NCBI GenBank assembly: GCA_018710915.1
Contig: DVIY01000162.1
Location: 1-35,712 of the forward strand
Source of the DNA: Candidatus Gallacutalibacter pullistercoris
GTDB lineage: Bacteria > Bacillota > Clostridia > Oscillospirales > Acutalibacteraceae
Reading direction: 5' to 3'
DNA length: 35,712 nucleotides
Under the pieces are notes generated by a model that made no database searches, was not told the origin of the DNA, and worked only from the letters and a program-made list of their open reading frames with translations. The translations under genes were made by a program, and so were the position numbers. Below, one piece after another: positions 17,448 through 27,938 of this stretch (positions within the stretch are counted from its first letter, which is position 1; the number at the start of each line of letters is the position of its first letter).

Positions 17448-18749
17448 ATGAAAAAAGCCTGTAAACGCATTTCCGGAATTTTTTTGACTGTCATGCTGGC
17501 TTGTCTTTTCCTGTTTCCCCAGCAGGCAACAGCCAAAAACGCAAGCAACGGTTGGGTAGGCGCCTGGAGCACCAGCCCGGTGGAATTCAATGTAAAAAAA
17601 ATGTTGGAGCTGGATTGTATACCCGGTGAAATTGGATTGAAAAATTTGACTTTTCGTACCCGGCTGCAGCCCACCATTTCCGGCAGCCAGATCCGTTTTA
17701 CCCTTACCAATGAGTTTGGTACCGGTCCCCTGACCATCAACGCCGTCACAGTTGGCAAAGGGTATGAATCATTGCCTCAGGCATTGAAGCCTTTCAGCAA
17801 AAAGAACGTAACATTTAACGGGTCTAAAAAAGTCACGATTCCCGCAGGGGAGGCCGTCACTTCGGACCCTGTAAAAATGTCGGTGGAGGCACTTGAATAC
17901 GTTACAGTTTCTCTGTACATGAAGGAAACCGCCAATATGAAGACTTACGGCCTTATTGGCGGCGACACCTATATCATGTCCGGTAATTTGGCCGGCTCCT
18001 ATGCAACACTGGGCGTCCCTATGCGGATGGAGGGGGATTTTGGGGAGTACTCGGTGATTCCCGTTATCAGCTGTATGGAGGTCTATGCCCCCGGCGCTTC
18101 TTCCTGCGTGTTTATCGGTGATTCCACCCTGGCCAATGATATCCCCATCCTGCTGGCAGGACGGCTGCAAAAGGCCGGGATTACTGATATGGGCATTTTA
18201 CAGCAGGCCATCAAAGGCAACCGTTTGCTGGATGACGGCGCGGGCTTTCTGGGCATGGCCTATGGCGAATCTATGATGGACCGCTTTGAACGGGACGCCC
18301 TGAACCAGCCGGGCGTAGAATCTGTTTTCCTCAAAGTCGGGGCTAATGACATTATCCACCCAAACTGTGAAAGCATGAAGGGGGAAGCCCGGCCGGTGAC
18401 CACAGAGGAAATGATTGCCGGGTACACGGAGCTGATTGAAAAAGCCCATGAACGGGGCATCAAGGTGTATCTCTTTACCCGCTCCGCGTGGAAGGGTTAT
18501 ACCCGGAACCTGCTGGGAGGCGGAGATGATATCCAGTGGACACCAGAACTGGACCAGATGCGGGTGGAGATCAATAAGTGGATTCGAAGCAGCGACAACC
18601 CCGCTGATGGTGTGATTGAGTTGGACTGGATGTGCCAAGATGAAGCTGCTACTCAGTTGAAAGATGCATACACGACAGACGGCGTTCACTTTACCGCCGA
18701 AGGCCAGCAGGCGCTGGTAGATAGCCTGCCGATGGAATTTTTCAAATAA
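17448..18749 (+). CDS. Secreted SGNH/GDSL-type hydrolase
   Basis: Signal peptide MKKACKRISGIFLTVMLACLFLFPQQATA; VFIGDSTLAND, FLKVGANDIIHPN, DGVHFTAEGQQALVD motifs; GGGAGATG SD. Confidence 0.85.
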   Translation: MKKACKRISGIFLTVMLACLFLFPQQATAKNASNGWVGAWSTSPVEFNVKKMLELDCIPGEIGLKNLTFRTRLQPTISGSQIRFTLTNEFGTGPLTINAVTVGKGYESLPQALKPFSKKNVTFNGSKKVTIPAGEAVTSDPVKMSVEALEYVTVSLYMKETANMKTYGLIGGDTYIMSGNLAGSYATLGVPMRMEGDFGEYSVIPVISCMEVYAPGASSCVFIGDSTLANDIPILLAGRLQKAGITDMGILQQAIKGNRLLDDGAGFLGMAYGESMMDRFERDALNQPGVESVFLKVGANDIIHPNCESMKGEARPVTTEEMIAGYTELIEKAHERGIKVYLFTRSAWKGYTRNLLGGGDDIQWTPELDQMRVEINKWIRSSDNPADGVIELDWMCQDEAATQLKDAYTTDGVHFTAEGQQALVDSLPMEFFK

Positions 18750-18758
18750 TATCGGGGG

Positions 18759-18794
18759 AGGAACGGCGCGGCCTTTTGCTGTGCCGTTCTTCCT
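18759..18794 (+). terminator. Possible terminator hairpin after the GDSL gene
   Basis: AGGAACGGC..GCCGTTCTTCCT inverted repeat; weak U-tract. Confidence 0.4.
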
Positions 18795-18817
18795 GTCATC
18801 ACAATGGAGCGTGAATT

Positions 18818-19468
18818 ATGAAACCATATGATCTGATCCTGTTCGACCTGGATGGAACCCTTACGCAGTCACATCCGGGTATTTTGCGGTGCATCCGCGA
18901 TACCATGAAAAAACTCAACGTACCGGAGCCGCCCGCCGAAACCATGCGGAAATTTATCGGCCCGCCACTGGTACTGAGCTTAAAGGAATACTGCGGGATC
19001 CCCCAGGAAAAAATCATGGAATTCGTGGAAGAGTACCGCAACATCTACAATATAGAAGGCGTTTTCGAAGCCAATGTATTTGACGGGATGTTCCCTCTGC
19101 TGGAAGAACTGCGGCAGGCTGGCTACAAGCTGGCGCTGGCAACCTCCAAACCGCAGAGTTCTGCCAAACTGGTTTCTGACCACTTTGGGATTACGCCATA
19201 TCTCGATATGATTTCAGGCGCTTCTGAAGATGAAAATGATACCAAGGCGAATGTAATCCGACGGGCCATCGCCGCAATGAATACCACTCCCGGGCGCACG
19301 CTGATGATCGGGGACACCCGTTTTGACGCAGAGGGCGCACAGCAGACCGGGACAGATTTTCTGGGTGCCCTGTATGGGTACGGTACGCAAAAAGAAATGG
19401 AAGTATTTGGCGCCGTACATTTTGCCGATACCCCCATGGGCCTTGGCAAATGGATTTTGGAAAAATAA
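18818..19468 (+). CDS. HAD-family hydrolase, phosphoglycolate phosphatase-like
   Basis: DLILFDLDGTLTQSHPGILRCI ... LALATSKPQ ... LMIGDTRFDAEGA. Confidence 0.88.
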   Translation: MKPYDLILFDLDGTLTQSHPGILRCIRDTMKKLNVPEPPAETMRKFIGPPLVLSLKEYCGIPQEKIMEFVEEYRNIYNIEGVFEANVFDGMFPLLEELRQAGYKLALATSKPQSSAKLVSDHFGITPYLDMISGASEDENDTKANVIRRAIAAMNTTPGRTLMIGDTRFDAEGAQQTGTDFLGALYGYGTQKEMEVFGAVHFADTPMGLGKWILEK

Positions 19469-19703
19469 ATACTCTCAGTTGCGGTTTTTTTTTAAAGAAA
19501 GTATAATAGAACCATAAAATATCGCGATGTTTGAGAAATAACCGGCTGCACACTATTTGATAATTGATAATTCTGCCTGTTATGTTCATATTGATATCCT
19601 GTTTTTTCAAACAAAGCATTTGGTAGAAATATAAAAATGCAAAAATCGGGATCATTCTTGGAGTTATCCAATGATTAGTAAAGATATGAAAGGAAGTTTT
19701 GTT

Positions 19704-21473
19704 ATGGCACGGAAGAAAGCAGAACCCAGCAAAAAACAAACTGCTGCAAAAGCGGCTGCTCCTGTGGCAGCCGAGAAGGAACCTGCCGCAGCAGTAAAAC
19801 CTGCGGCTGAAGAAACTGCGGCCCCAGCCGTCGAAAAAGCAAAGCCTGCTGCTAAAAAAGCTGCATCCACCACCAAAAAAGCAGCGCCAGCGAAAAAAGC
19901 CGCTCCTGTGGTTGAACCGGCTGCTCCCGCAGAAGAAGCTGCTCCTGCAGAAGCTACTGCTCCCGCAGAAGAAGCTGCTCCCGCAGAAGAAGCCGCTCCC
20001 GCAGAAGAAGCTAATCTGCCTCGCAGAAGCGTTGCATTCATTGGTTCAGAGTGCCATCCGTTCGTCAAGACGGGCGGTTTGGGCGATGTCATGTACGCGC
20101 TGCCCCGCGAACTGGTTCGGCTGAATTGTGATGTGCGCGTTATTCTGCCCCGTTATGCCTGCATCCCGCAGAAATATCAGGATAAAATGATTTATCGCGG
20201 CGAGTTCTACATGGATCTTGGAAAGACCGGACGCCAGTATTACGTGGGTATTATGGAATATATCTGCGATGGCGTGGTATATGATTTCATCGACAACCAG
20301 GAATTTTTCTCTGCGGGCAATCCCTATATCAACCTGGTAGACGACATCCCCAAGTACTGCTTCTTCAGCAAGGCTGCTCTGGCTGCACTGAACTATATGG
20401 ACTGGATTCCCGACATCATCCACTGCCACGACTGGCAGGCAGGCCTTGTACCGGTTTATCTGCGCACGCTGTTCAAGGATTCCCCGGTGGGCCGTGCACG
20501 TTCCATCATCACTATCCACAACCTCCGCTTCCAGGGTATCTACAATATCCCCACCATCCAATACTGGTCCGGCCTGCCCGACGAAGTATTCAATATGGGC
20601 GCATTGAAGCAGGGATATGAAGACGCCAACATGTTCAAGGGCGGCCTCGCCTATGCAGACCGCATCACCACTGTCAGTGGTACATATGCACAGGAAATCC
20701 AGACCAGCGAGTACGGTGAGAACCTGGAAGACCATCTGCGTTACCACAGCGGCAAACTGAGAGGCATTGTCAATGGTATCGACTATGAAATGTGGAACCC
20801 GGAAACGGACCCCGCACTGGCAGTCAACTATGGGCTTGGCAATGTGCTCGACCACAAGATGGCGAATAAACTGGCACTTCAAAAAGAGCTTGGCCTGGAA
20901 GAAGACAAAGACAAATTTGTTATCGGGCTTATCTCCCGCCTCACCAACCAGAAGGGATTGGATCTCGTCAGCTCCATTATCCCGCAGGTATTGGACGGCA
21001 ACACACAGGTCGTGGTTCTGGGTACCGGCGATAAGCAGTATGAAGACACCTTCCGTTACTATGAGAACGCTTACCACGGCATGTTCAGCGCCTGCATCCA
21101 GTATGATGAAGCCAGAGCGCACCGTATCTATGCAGGTGCAGACGCACTGCTGGTGCCGTCCCGCTTTGAGCCCTGCGGCCTGACGCAGCTCAACGCAATG
21201 CACTACGGCACACTTCCCATTGTCCGCGAGACCGGCGGCCTAAAGGATACTGTGGAGCCTTACAACGACTTCACCGGCGACGGCAACGGCTTTACGTTTG
21301 ACCGCTACGACGCAGGCCTGCTGCTCGACGCAATCAACCGCGCCAAGACCGTTTACTTTACCAACCGCTATCACTGGGACGAAATTGTCCAGCGCGATAT
21401 GGCAAAAGATGTCTCTTGGGAGAATTCTGCGAAGCAGTATAAAGACCTGTACCTGGAGCTGACACAGTGGTAA
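19704..21473 (+). CDS. glgA: Glycogen (starch) synthase, GT5, with Ala/Lys/Pro/Glu-rich N-terminal extension
   Basis: Catalytic part RRSVAFIGSECHPFVKTGGLGDVMYALPRELVRLNCDVRVILPRY ... IITIHNLRFQGIYN ... PSRFEPCGLTQLNAMHYGTLPIVRETGGLKDTVEPY. Start 19704 (AAAGGAAG SD). Confidence 0.94.
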   Translation: MARKKAEPSKKQTAAKAAAPVAAEKEPAAAVKPAAEETAAPAVEKAKPAAKKAASTTKKAAPAKKAAPVVEPAAPAEEAAPAEATAPAEEAAPAEEAAPAEEANLPRRSVAFIGSECHPFVKTGGLGDVMYALPRELVRLNCDVRVILPRYACIPQKYQDKMIYRGEFYMDLGKTGRQYYVGIMEYICDGVVYDFIDNQEFFSAGNPYINLVDDIPKYCFFSKAALAALNYMDWIPDIIHCHDWQAGLVPVYLRTLFKDSPVGRARSIITIHNLRFQGIYNIPTIQYWSGLPDEVFNMGALKQGYEDANMFKGGLAYADRITTVSGTYAQEIQTSEYGENLEDHLRYHSGKLRGIVNGIDYEMWNPETDPALAVNYGLGNVLDHKMANKLALQKELGLEEDKDKFVIGLISRLTNQKGLDLVSSIIPQVLDGNTQVVVLGTGDKQYEDTFRYYENAYHGMFSACIQYDEARAHRIYAGADALLVPSRFEPCGLTQLNAMHYGTLPIVRETGGLKDTVEPYNDFTGDGNGFTFDRYDAGLLLDAINRAKTVYFTNRYHWDEIVQRDMAKDVSWENSAKQYKDLYLELTQW

Positions 21474-21519
21474 TCATTTGATTTCCATGTGCCGCCTGCT
21501 CTGAAAAATATTGACAAAA

Positions 21520-21553
21520 AAGCGAGAGGCTGGCCCCAAAGGGGGCTGGCCTT
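21520..21553 (+). terminator. Intrinsic terminator after glgA
   Basis: AGGCTGGCCCC AAAG GGGGCTGGCCT TTCC hairpin (with G-U pairs). Confidence 0.6.
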
Positions 21554-21605
21554 TCCTGCTGCTTTGAGCTTTTATAAAAATCACCGGCGGAATACGGAAA
21601 AATCC

Positions 21606-21634
21606 TTGAGAGGAAGCTGGCAATCTGGTATAAT
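21606..21634 (+). promoter_or_regulatory. Predicted sigma-A-type ychF promoter
   Basis: TTGAGA-N17-TATAAT. Confidence 0.75.
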
Positions 21635-21754
21635 ATGATGTTGCAGCAGGGCTTTTTCAACCAAAGCCAACGGCGTAAAAAAGGCGTAGCGCCAAAACGC
21701 CAAATCGCCAAAAACCTTGAAAACACGCGAAATTTTAAGGAGATGTCATCATAT

Positions 21755-22849
21755 ATGAAATTAGGTATCGTCGGTCTGCCCAACGTGGGCAAGAGCACCC
21801 TGTTTAATGCCATTACCAATGCAGGCGCACAGTCCGCAAACTATCCCTTCTGTACTATCGAGCCCAATGTGGGCGTGGTAGCTGTTCCGGATAAGCGTCT
21901 GGACAAGCTGGCCGAAATGTATGAGCCGGAAAAATACACCCCCGCCACCATCGAATTCGTGGACATCGCCGGCCTGGTCAAGGGCGCTTCCAAGGGCGAA
22001 GGCCTGGGAAATAAATTCCTGTCCAACATCCGCGAAGTGGACGCCATTGTCCATGTCGTGCGCTGCTTTGTCAATGACGACATCATCCATGTGGAAGGCA
22101 GCATTGACCCCGCCCGCGATATTGAGACCATCAACCTCGAACTGATTCTCTCTGATATGGAGATTCTGGATCGCCGTATTGACAAAACCCGTAAAATGCT
22201 CAAGGCCGACAAGAAATATCAGGAAGAGCTGGACTTCTTCCTGCGGGTGCGTGAAACACTGGACGCCGGAAAATCTGCCCGCTCGGTCGAGTGCAATGAA
22301 GAAGAAAAAGAGCTGCTGGCCACTGTTTCCCTGCTGACCAACAAACCCATTATCTATGCCGCCAACATGAGCGAGGACGACTTTAAAAACGGCGTGGAGA
22401 ACAACCCCGGCTATCAGGCCGTGAAAAAGATTGCCGAAGAAGAGCACGCTGCTGTGCTGCCCATCTGCGCCGAAATCGAAGCTGAAATTTCCGGCATGGA
22501 CTGGGAAGAGAAAGAGCTGTTCCTCTCTGATATGGGGCTGGAAGAGTCTGGCCTGGACCGCCTGATTAATGCCTGCTATTCTTTGCTTGGCCTGATTTCC
22601 TATCTGACCGCCGGAAAACCGGAGGTCCGCGCCTGGACGATTACCAAGGGCACAAAGGCTCCCCAGGCTGCGGGTAAAATTCACACCGACTTTGAACGCG
22701 GCTTTATCCGTGCAGAAGTCATCGCCTTTGACGACCTGATGGCATGCGGCTCTATGGCTGCCGCCAAAGAAAAGGGCCTTGTCCGCAGCGAAGGCAAAGA
22801 ATATGTGATGCAGGACGGCGACATCGTGCTGTTCCGCTTTAACGTGTAA
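21755..22849 (+). CDS. ychF: Redox-regulated ATPase / GTP-binding protein YchF (Obg family)
   Basis: [42 protein letters not shown] ... [32 protein letters not shown]; start 21755 rather than 21635. Confidence 0.97.
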   Translation: MKLGIVGLPNVGKSTLFNAITNAGAQSANYPFCTIEPNVGVVAVPDKRLDKLAEMYEPEKYTPATIEFVDIAGLVKGASKGEGLGNKFLSNIREVDAIVHVVRCFVNDDIIHVEGSIDPARDIETINLELILSDMEILDRRIDKTRKMLKADKKYQEELDFFLRVRETLDAGKSARSVECNEEEKELLATVSLLTNKPIIYAANMSEDDFKNGVENNPGYQAVKKIAEEEHAAVLPICAEIEAEISGMDWEEKELFLSDMGLEESGLDRLINACYSLLGLISYLTAGKPEVRAWTITKGTKAPQAAGKIHTDFERGFIRAEVIAFDDLMACGSMAAAKEKGLVRSEGKEYVMQDGDIVLFRFNV

Positions 22850-22887
22850 GGTTCTGCATACCTTTATCCCTTTTCAGACATATTTTT

Positions 22888-22936
22888 CCCCCTTTCCGGC
22901 ATATAATTTGAGAAATGCCGGAAAGGGGGATTTTTT
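22888..22936 (+). terminator. Perfect 15-bp hairpin with T-tract that includes the downstream gene's Shine-Dalgarno
   Basis: CCCCCTTTCCGGCAT ataatttgagaa ATGCCGGAAAGGGGG A TTTTTTT directly followed by ATG at 22938. Confidence 0.85.
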
Positions 22937-22937
22937 T

Positions 22938-23825
22938 ATGTACGACTATGCCCGGCTGACTCGGGAAGCACAACAACTGGCTGACCGGTATGAAACATGC
23001 CGGATGTCTTCTATTGGAAAAAGCCTGTGCGGACGCACATTGCATCTGCTGAAAATTGGGACAGGGCCTATGCCGGTTCTATACGCCGGTGCGTTTCACG
23101 GTCTGGAATGGATGACTGCCGCCGTATTGCTGCATTTCTGCCGCAGGCTGTGCCAGGCGCAGGAAAGCGGCCTAACCGTATATCAGATTCCCGTGCGTCC
23201 TCTTCTGCGGGAGATTACCTTATACTGTGTCCCTATGGTAAACCCGGATGGGGTGGAAATTTCGCTGCACGGAGAAAGCGCAGCCGAAGATTACGCACCA
23301 ATTTGCGCGGGAAAAACACACCGCTGGCAGGCAAACGCCCGTGGGGTAGACATCAACCATAATTTTGACGCAGGGTGGCATGTACTGCATGAAATGGAAC
23401 AGAACGCCGGTATTACCGGCCCCGGCCCCACCCGCTACGGCGGCCACTACCCAGAAAGCGAGCCGGAAACTGCTGCCATTGCCGCACTGTGCCGCAAGAC
23501 TCCCTTTGCAATGGCGATTGCTTTTCACACACAGGGCGAAGAAATTTACTGGCAATACGGCCGGCATACGCCCCCGGTTTCCCGTGAAATCGCACGGCAG
23601 CTGGCGCAGGCTTCCGGCTATCAGGTGTCACAGCCCGAAGCGCTGGCTTCGATGGGTGGGTTTAAAGACTGGTTTATCGATGCCTTCCATCGTCCAGGTT
23701 TCACTGTAGAAGCAGGGAAAGGGAAAAACCCGCTCCCATTTACACAGCTGCCTGCCATAGAGGGGAAGCTGTTTCCATTGATGGCATGCGGGTTACATAC
23801 GGCGCAGGACCTTGATAAAAAATGA
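22938..23825 (+). CDS. M14-family zinc carboxypeptidase
   Basis: VLYAGAFHGLEWMTAAVLL (HxxE), YCVPMVNPDGVEIS, NARGVDINHNFDAGW, FTVEAGKGKNPLP. Confidence 0.88.
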   Translation: MYDYARLTREAQQLADRYETCRMSSIGKSLCGRTLHLLKIGTGPMPVLYAGAFHGLEWMTAAVLLHFCRRLCQAQESGLTVYQIPVRPLLREITLYCVPMVNPDGVEISLHGESAAEDYAPICAGKTHRWQANARGVDINHNFDAGWHVLHEMEQNAGITGPGPTRYGGHYPESEPETAAIAALCRKTPFAMAIAFHTQGEEIYWQYGRHTPPVSREIARQLAQASGYQVSQPEALASMGGFKDWFIDAFHRPGFTVEAGKGKNPLPFTQLPAIEGKLFPLMACGLHTAQDLDKK

Positions 23826-23858
23826 CAAAACGGTTGCAATCCTTTCATTTTTCTGTAG

Positions 23859-23887
23859 TTGTTTCTGGTCAAAACTTGTGGTATGAT
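23859..23887 (+). promoter_or_regulatory. Predicted promoter of the lipoprotein gene
   Basis: TTGTTT-N17-TATGAT. Confidence 0.6.
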
Positions 23888-23936
23888 AGGAACACATAAG
23901 GGAAAATGCACGAAAATTGAAAGGAATGTTCTTTGT

Positions 23937-24713
23937 ATGAAAATAAACCTGAAAAAATCAGCAGCATGGCTGAGCGCGGTGGTGATTCTGGCTGTATTCG
24001 TATTTTCCGGCTGTACCTCTGAAACACCAGACCCGGTTGTCAGCCCTTCGCCAAAACCCACAGCCTCACAGACAGCTTCCCCGGAACCCTCTGAACCTGT
24101 TTCAGAGAATTCTTCTGAAACTTCTTCCGAAACTTCTTCCGACACTGCTTCCTCAGAACCCAGTTATATTTCTTCTGAACCCAGCACCAATTCAGAACCC
24201 TCTTCTGATACGGAAACTCCCTCTGATTCATCTGATATTCCTGATGTTTCCTTCTCCTCGTCCTCCAGTACTTCTTCAGAAGGAGACAGCAGCATTTTAC
24301 CGGATATCAGTGCAGATGACCCGGATTTTGCCCTGCTCTTCTCGCAGAACCCGCTGGATATTGATTACAATGCTGAACTCGATGAAGCTACCAGCACCGG
24401 TAAAATGGTAGGAACTATCAGCAAATACATTGACCTATGGAAAGTGGAAGTGGATTCCGCCTATCAGACTTTAATGCAAAAGACCTCCGGTGAAGCCAAA
24501 TCAGCCATCCGCGAGGAGCAAAGCGAGTGGGTTTCGGGTACCGGGGCAGCCATTGAGTCGATTCAAAACAGCGCTTCCGGAAACGGTTCTGCGCGCCAGC
24601 TGGAAATTGCGGGACAAATCCTGTCCTATTACCGAGCAAGGGCCGCTACGTTGTACAGCCAGCTGTTCCAGATTGAACCCGATTTTTCATTTGCCTATCA
24701 GGGGAATTCTTAA
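23937..24713 (+). CDS. Lipoprotein with Ser/Glu/Pro-rich linker and C-terminal LprI/DUF1311-like domain (tentative)
   Basis: MKINLKKSAAWLSAVVILAVFVFSGC lipobox; low-complexity SSETSSETSSDTASSEPS; C-terminal EAKSAIREEQSEWVSGTGAAIES...YYRARAATLYSQL. Confidence 0.7.
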   Translation: MKINLKKSAAWLSAVVILAVFVFSGCTSETPDPVVSPSPKPTASQTASPEPSEPVSENSSETSSETSSDTASSEPSYISSEPSTNSEPSSDTETPSDSSDIPDVSFSSSSSTSSEGDSSILPDISADDPDFALLFSQNPLDIDYNAELDEATSTGKMVGTISKYIDLWKVEVDSAYQTLMQKTSGEAKSAIREEQSEWVSGTGAAIESIQNSASGNGSARQLEIAGQILSYYRARAATLYSQLFQIEPDFSFAYQGNS

Positions 24714-24734
24714 TTTTACAATCATTTACAATCC

Positions 24735-24779
24735 AAAAACTCCGCCCGATGCAATTCACTGCATCAGGCGGAGTTTTTT
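24735..24779. terminator. Bidirectional terminator between convergent genes
   Basis: AAAAACTCCGCC-C-GATGCA attcac TGCATC-A-GGCGGAGTTTTTT. Confidence 0.85.
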
Positions 24780-24785
24780 AATTAA

Positions 24786-27305
24786 TTATTCTTCTTCGGA
24801 ATTTTCTTCTTCCATAATTTCTGAATCATCGATTTCTTCCTCTGATTCATCTTCTTCATGCGGGGCGCGGGACAACGTGACAACCTTATTGTTTTCACCG
24901 GTAATCTTCATCACGCGCACACCCTTGCTGGGACGCGCACACAGCCGGATGGAGCTGGCCTGAATCCGGATAATGATACCGTCAGCCGAGATCAGGATAA
25001 TATCATCATCAAGGTCTACCACCTTGATAGCGGCTACATCACCGTATTTCTCTACATGGTAGTTCAGCAGGCCCTTGCCGCCGCGGCTTTGCAGACGGTA
25101 ATCAGAGATGGGGGAGAGACGGCCATAACCGGTCTCGGACACGGTGAGCACCAGGCCGTTCTCACGCAGGATGGACATACCGACCACGCAATCCCCTTCT
25201 TTGAGGGTAATGGCCTTCACGCCGCGTGCAGTACGGCCCATCGCGCGCACATCCGTCTCACTGAAACGGATGGCCATGCCCTTGCGGGTAGCTGCCAGCA
25301 ATTCATCATGGCCGTCTGTCAGGCGTACCCAGCTCAGCGCATCGCCTTCGTCCAGGTCAATCGCAATCACGCCGCCCTTTCTGGCGGTATTAAACGCACT
25401 CAGGCTGGTACGCTTAATGATACCGTTACGGGTTACCATCACCAGATATTTTTCCTCCTGCATATCCTGCACACGGATCATGGAAGTGACCTTTTCACCG
25501 CTGGAAAGGGGCAGCAGGTTGGCAATATTCATCCCCTTGCTGGTACGGGAGCCCTCAGGCACTTCATAAGCCTTGAGGCGGTACACACGTCCCAGATTGG
25601 AGAAGTACATCACATAGTCATGGTTGTTCAGCACGAACATTTCAGTAGCCACGTCTTCATCCCGGCGTGTCATGCCGCTGATACCGCGGCCGCCACGGCG
25701 CTGGGTATGATAGATGTCCACCTTTTGGCGCTTCACATAACCGGCTTCGGTCAGTGTCAGCACACATTCCTCATTGGGAATCAGGTCTTCAATATCCACT
25801 TCGCCGCTGATCGCTGCAATCTCCGTGCGGCGTTCATCGGCGTATTTTTTCTTCATTGCAAGCGCTTCTTCTTTGACAATTGCCAGAATACGCTCTTCAT
25901 GTGCCAGGATATCCAGGAAGTCAGCAATTTTCACTTTGAGGGCTTCCAGTTCATCCTCAATCTTCTGGCGCTCCAGGCCGGTCAGCTGTCCCAGACGCAT
26001 CTGTACAATCGCCTGTGACTGCACATCATCCAGGCCGAAACGCTCGCACAGGCGGGCCTTTGCGGTGGGCTGGTCGGGGGAAGAACGGATAATCGCGATG
26101 ACTTCATCAATAAAGTCTACGGCGATTTTCAAACCTTCCAGGATATGCTCGCGCTCCTGTGCTTTTTTCAGCTCGAAGCGGGTGCGGCGGGTAACGACTT
26201 CCTCCTGGAAGCGGATATATTCCTTGAGCAGCTGGATGAGCGTCAGGGTGCGGGGCTGGCCATCCACAATTGCCAGCATAATCACGCCGAACGTGGTCTG
26301 CATCTGGGTGTAGGAATACAGCTGGTTTAGGACAATCTGCGGGGAAGCATCGCGTTTGACATCAATGACAATATGCATACCCTCACGGTCAGAGTGGTCT
26401 TCCACATTGGAGATGCCTTCAATACGCTTTTCCTTTACCAGATCAGCGATACTCTCGATCAAACGTGCCTTGTTCACCTGATAGGGTATCTCGGACACTA
26501 CGATTTTGAAGCGGCCGTTTTTCTCTTCCTCAATTTCTGCACGGGCGCGCACGGTAATGCGGCCGCGGCCGGTACCATAAGCAGCCCGGATTCCGCTGCG
26601 GCCCATAATGATGCCGCCGGTGGGGAAGTCAGGCCCTTTGATATGCTCCATCACTTCATCCAGTGTAGCATCAGGGTTATCAATCAGGCAGCACACACCG
26701 TCAATGGCTTCGCCCATGTTGTGGGGCGGAATGTTGGTGGCCATACCTACGGCAATACCGGTAGAGCCATTCACCAGCAGATTTGGGAAATGGCAGGGGA
26801 GCACCTGGGGCTCCTTCAAACGGTCATCATAGTTGGGGCCAAAATCTACGGTATCCTTGTCGATATCAGCCAACATATCGACAGACAGCTTGCACATACG
26901 CGCTTCTGTATAACGATAAGCAGCCGCCGGGTCGCCGTCCACAGAACCAAAGTTACCGTGGCCGTCTACCAGCATATACCGCATGGAGAAATCCTGTGCC
27001 AGGCGCACCAGTGCATCATAAACTGATGTATCGCCATGCGGATGATAACGGCCCAGCACGCTGCCGACGGTATCAGCGCACTTACGGTAGGCTTTTTCCG
27101 GCCACAGGCTGTTTTCATACATGGTATACAGAATCCTTCTATGTACCGGTTTTAAACCGTCCCGCACATCGGGCAGGGCCCGGGAAATAATAACCGACAT
27201 GGAATAGTCCAGGAAGGAGTCCTTCATTTCCTTTTCCAGGTTTACCGGTATAATCCTGTTGTTTTCCTGCTCCTGCTGCTCCTGCAGCTCTTGTTTTTCA
27301 TCCAT
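24786..27305 (-). CDS. gyrA: DNA gyrase subunit A
   Basis: [32 protein letters not shown] ... [17 protein letters not shown]; acidic C-terminus. ATG at 27305 preferred over the upstream GTG. Confidence 0.98.
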   Translation of the reverse strand: MDEKQELQEQQEQENNRIIPVNLEKEMKDSFLDYSMSVIISRALPDVRDGLKPVHRRILYTMYENSLWPEKAYRKCADTVGSVLGRYHPHGDTSVYDALVRLAQDFSMRYMLVDGHGNFGSVDGDPAAAYRYTEARMCKLSVDMLADIDKDTVDFGPNYDDRLKEPQVLPCHFPNLLVNGSTGIAVGMATNIPPHNMGEAIDGVCCLIDNPDATLDEVMEHIKGPDFPTGGIIMGRSGIRAAYGTGRGRITVRARAEIEEEKNGRFKIVVSEIPYQVNKARLIESIADLVKEKRIEGISNVEDHSDREGMHIVIDVKRDASPQIVLNQLYSYTQMQTTFGVIMLAIVDGQPRTLTLIQLLKEYIRFQEEVVTRRTRFELKKAQEREHILEGLKIAVDFIDEVIAIIRSSPDQPTAKARLCERFGLDDVQSQAIVQMRLGQLTGLERQKIEDELEALKVKIADFLDILAHEERILAIVKEEALAMKKKYADERRTEIAAISGEVDIEDLIPNEECVLTLTEAGYVKRQKVDIYHTQRRGGRGISGMTRRDEDVATEMFVLNNHDYVMYFSNLGRVYRLKAYEVPEGSRTSKGMNIANLLPLSSGEKVTSMIRVQDMQEEKYLVMVTRNGIIKRTSLSAFNTARKGGVIAIDLDEGDALSWVRLTDGHDELLAATRKGMAIRFSETDVRAMGRTARGVKAITLKEGDCVVGMSILRENGLVLTVSETGYGRLSPISDYRLQSRGGKGLLNYHVEKYGDVAAIKVVDLDDDIILISADGIIIRIQASSIRLCARPSKGVRVMKITGENNKVVTLSRAPHEEDESEEEIDDSEIMEEENSEEE

Positions 27306-27306
27306 G

Positions 27307-27861
27307 TTAGCAGACACCTTCCTGCAGATATTTTTCTCTCAGGGCCCGTTTCAGGAACTTTTGAACCCCTTTATATTCATCCAGGGTTAACACCCGTTTG
27401 GGGACAAAGCGCAATTCCTGCTCTTTTTCAAACAGGATAACCCTCTTATCTTCATACACGCGGCGAAGCATCCCATATGGAATTCTCTCGCGCCCTTCTT
27501 CGGTAACAAAACAGATGCCGGTATCGTCAAATTCGGTGTGGCTGGCTACCAGGCAGCGGCGCGATGCAAAATACCGCTGCGCCCGCCGGCGCACTACATA
27601 TGGCATACAATAGTCATAGTACAGACAAATCCCAATTCCAAGGCAGATCATCAGAAAATAGACGGTATGATTATACTGGCTGCGTCCCCCAAAATAGACG
27701 CGCCCCAGAAGAGACGCAAGTATCAGCGCCATTCCTGCGATTCTGAACAGGAACAGCTCCCTTCTTCCGGTTTTCATCCTGCGAACTGCTACCTGAAAAT
27801 CAGCGTAATCGCTGCCTGTAATCAGGTAGCTTTCGAGGACATATTTTTCCTGTTTTTCCAT
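27307..27861 (-). CDS. YcxB-like membrane protein
   Basis: Two TM segments then TEFDDTGICFVTEEGRERIPYGMLRRVYEDKRVILFEKEQELRFVPKRVL; stop abuts the gyrA start. Confidence 0.65.
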   Translation of the reverse strand: MEKQEKYVLESYLITGSDYADFQVAVRRMKTGRRELFLFRIAGMALILASLLGRVYFGGRSQYNHTVYFLMICLGIGICLYYDYCMPYVVRRRAQRYFASRRCLVASHTEFDDTGICFVTEEGRERIPYGMLRRVYEDKRVILFEKEQELRFVPKRVLTLDEYKGVQKFLKRALREKYLQEGVC

Positions 27862-27938
27862 GGTGTCCTCCGTCTTATCGTCCGCTGTACGGGCGTGTTA
27901 CCACCAGTTTTGCCCGCCCGTCTGCTTTTTATACCGTA

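Noticed and set aside
18350-18360. DnaA-box-like ATTATCCACC
   Set aside because: Single near-match inside the GDSL hydrolase coding sequence, expected by chance.
19921-20012. 15-bp tandem units considered as a CRISPR-like or VNTR locus
   Set aside because: In-frame, no spacers, and encode the PAEEA repeats of the GlgA tail; reported as part of that finding instead.
20046-21203. 385-aa minus-strand ORF antisense to glgA
   Set aside because: Shadow ORF of the glycogen synthase catalytic region.
17355-24713. Plus-strand gene block considered as a horizontally acquired island
   Set aside because: No integrase, tRNA boundary, or direct repeats seen; genes are ordinary metabolic or housekeeping types.
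24858-26018. 386-aa plus-strand ORF antisense to gyrA
   Set aside because: Shadow ORF; gyrA is unambiguous.
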